A stretch of 64,000 nucleotides of DNA, taken from NCBI RefSeq assembly GCF_017874625.1, contig NZ_JAGIKZ010000001.1:248001-312000 (forward strand), written 5' to 3'. Below the pieces are notes generated by a model, which was not told the origin of the DNA, made no database searches, and saw only the letters and a list, made by a program, of their open reading frames with translations. The DNA is from Cytobacillus eiseniae. Lineage in GTDB: Bacteria; Bacillota; Bacilli; Bacillales; Cytobacillaceae. Within the stretch, counting starts at the first letter, position 1. Every line of letters begins with the position of its first letter. Positions 63,011-64,000 of the stretch are shown piece by piece. The translations under genes and the position numbers were made by a program.

Positions 63011-64000
63011 TTATTTCATAGAAATCCAAACACTTTTTACTTCTGTGTAATTATCAAGCGCATAGGATCCCATTTCTCGGCCCATACCTGATTGCTTATA
63101 TCCACCAAATGGAGAAGCCGCATCAAAGGCATTATAGCAGTTCACCCAAACAGTTCCTGCTCGAAGCTTACTTGCTACATAATGGGCATTTGCGACATCA
63201 CGTGTCCAAACGCCAGCAGCCAATCCGTATTCACTATTATTGGCACGATTAATCAATTCGTCTAGATCCTCATACGGCAATGCTGAAATAACTGGACCAA
63301 AGATCTCTTCTTTTGCAATTGTCATCTCGTCACGTACATCTGCAAAAATAGTAGGGGAGACAAAGTAGCCTTGTTCTTGAGGCTTTTCACCGCCAACTAG
63401 AAGCTGAGCACCTTCGCTGACACCTTTTTCAATATAGCCTAATACTCGTTTTTGCTGTTCGGTTGAAACTAGTGGACCAATTTCAGTATCCGCATGAATA
63501 CCAGCACCTTGTTTGATATTCTTCGCATGGCTAACCATGTCAGCAACAACATTATCGAATTGTTTCTTTTGGATAAATACACGTGATCCGGCACAGCATA
63601 CTTGACCTTGGTTAAACATCACTCCATTAAGAGCTCCAGGAATGGCTTTTGATAAATCAGCGTCTGGAAGAATAATATTCGGTGATTTCCCACCTAGTTC
63701 AAGTGTCACTCGTTTTAAAGTTTTAGATGCTCTTTGCATAATCATTTTGCCGACTTCAGTTGAACCTGTAAAGGCGATCTTATCGACTAATGGATGATCA
63801 ACTAGCGACTGGCCAGCAGTCTCTCCGAATCCAGCTACAATATTAACAACACCTGCTGGGAATCCAGCTTCTTCAATTAATTCTGCTAAGTATAAAGCAG
63901 TAAGTGGTGTTTGTTCTGCTGGTTTAAGTACGACAGTACAGCCAGTTGCAAGGGCAGCACCTAATTTCCACATGGCCATTAGCAGAGGGAAGTTCCATGG
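63011..64000 (-). CDS. NAD-dependent aldehyde dehydrogenase (partial, DhaS/ALDH1-like)
   Basis: About 330 residues of the C-terminal two thirds; the gene continues past base 64000 (the frame remains open through PWNFPLLMAMWK). The catalytic Glu is in TLELGGKSPNI and the nucleophilic Cys in FNQGQVCCAGSR; GFTGSTEVGK binds NAD. NPTI-type ends and PFGGYKQSGMGREMG near the C-terminus are the family markers. It oxidises an aldehyde to the acid. The upstream neighbour and start lie outside the window. Confidence 0.93.
   Translation of the reverse strand, partial: PWNFPLLMAMWKLGAALATGCTVVLKPAEQTPLTALYLAELIEEAGFPAGVVNIVAGFGETAGQSLVDHPLVDKIAFTGSTEVGKMIMQRASKTLKRVTLELGGKSPNIILPDADLSKAIPGALNGVMFNQGQVCCAGSRVFIQKKQFDNVVADMVSHAKNIKQGAGIHADTEIGPLVSTEQQKRVLGYIEKGVSEGAQLLVGGEKPQEQGYFVSPTIFADVRDEMTIAKEEIFGPVISALPYEDLDELINRANNSEYGLAAGVWTRDVANAHYVASKLRAGTVWVNCYNAFDAASPFGGYKQSGMGREMGSYALDNYTEVKSVWISMK

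Overview
The window is an AT-rich chromosomal segment from a spore-forming member of the Bacillaceae. Most proteins have close counterparts in Bacillus subtilis (ykkCD, potABCD, qoxABCD, odhAB, ywbE, ykuS, a yuzL-like gene, yvgKLM-like molybdate genes, mhqR-like, mifM-like). Sporulation control is represented by an unlabelled Sda checkpoint peptide gene, a KinB-like kinase and a YhcN/YlaJ-type lipoprotein. No rRNA, tRNA, prophage, transposase or CRISPR array was recognised. The species cannot be named from this sequence alone.

Layout. 1-9.3 kb: end of a VWA-like protein, an unusual GNAT-aminotransferase fusion, a dicarboxylate/glutamate symporter, a guanidine-I riboswitch with paired SMR exporters, a chemotaxis receptor, a TraB protein and small genes. 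9.4-16.4 kb: AI-2E-type permease, membrane M50-like protease, potABCD polyamine uptake operon, secreted divergent polysaccharide deacetylase. 16.4-22.1 kb: a possible small RNA, an orphan MenC/N-acylamino-acid racemase, the KinB-like kinase, an FtsH paralogue, and a TPP riboswitch with thiT. 22.4-26.3 kb: qoxABCD terminal quinol oxidase. 26.3-32.4 kb: palindromic repeat array, small hypothetical genes, beta-propeller protein, PlsY-like acyltransferase, truncated haemoglobin, DUF3889 protein. 32.6-41.8 kb: odhAB (2-oxoglutarate dehydrogenase), sda, lipoprotein, glyoxalase-like protein, acyl-CoA synthetase, two small genes behind a structured leader, and a GNAT enzyme. 41.8-50 kb: YhcN-like lipoprotein, a MITE-like repeat, paired fluoride channels, yidC2 with an upstream MifM-like arrest peptide, MprF-like flippase, bioY with a BirA box, pncB-nadE, DUF2651, CcdA-like protein. 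50-64 kb: LysM-CAP protein, second repeat array, cupredoxin, a quinone-stress-like module (YceI, MhqR-like MarR, FMN reductase) with palindromic operators, ykuS, a yuzL-like gene, ABC-F protein, penicillin acylase, Sco protein, molybdate regulator and modAB with a palindromic operator, and a partial aldehyde dehydrogenase.

Working together. Most operons are small and closed by strong terminators, often shared by convergent genes. Regulatory RNA is prominent: guanidine-I and TPP riboswitches, a force-sensing arrest-peptide system upstream of yidC2, a Shine-Dalgarno-masking leader at 40.5 kb, and a putative minus-strand small RNA at 16.5 kb. The strongest leads are the MifM-like arrest peptide, the GNAT-aminotransferase fusion, the operator-linked YceI/MhqR-like/reductase cluster, and three intergenic arrays of short palindromes spaced about 50-60 bp apart.
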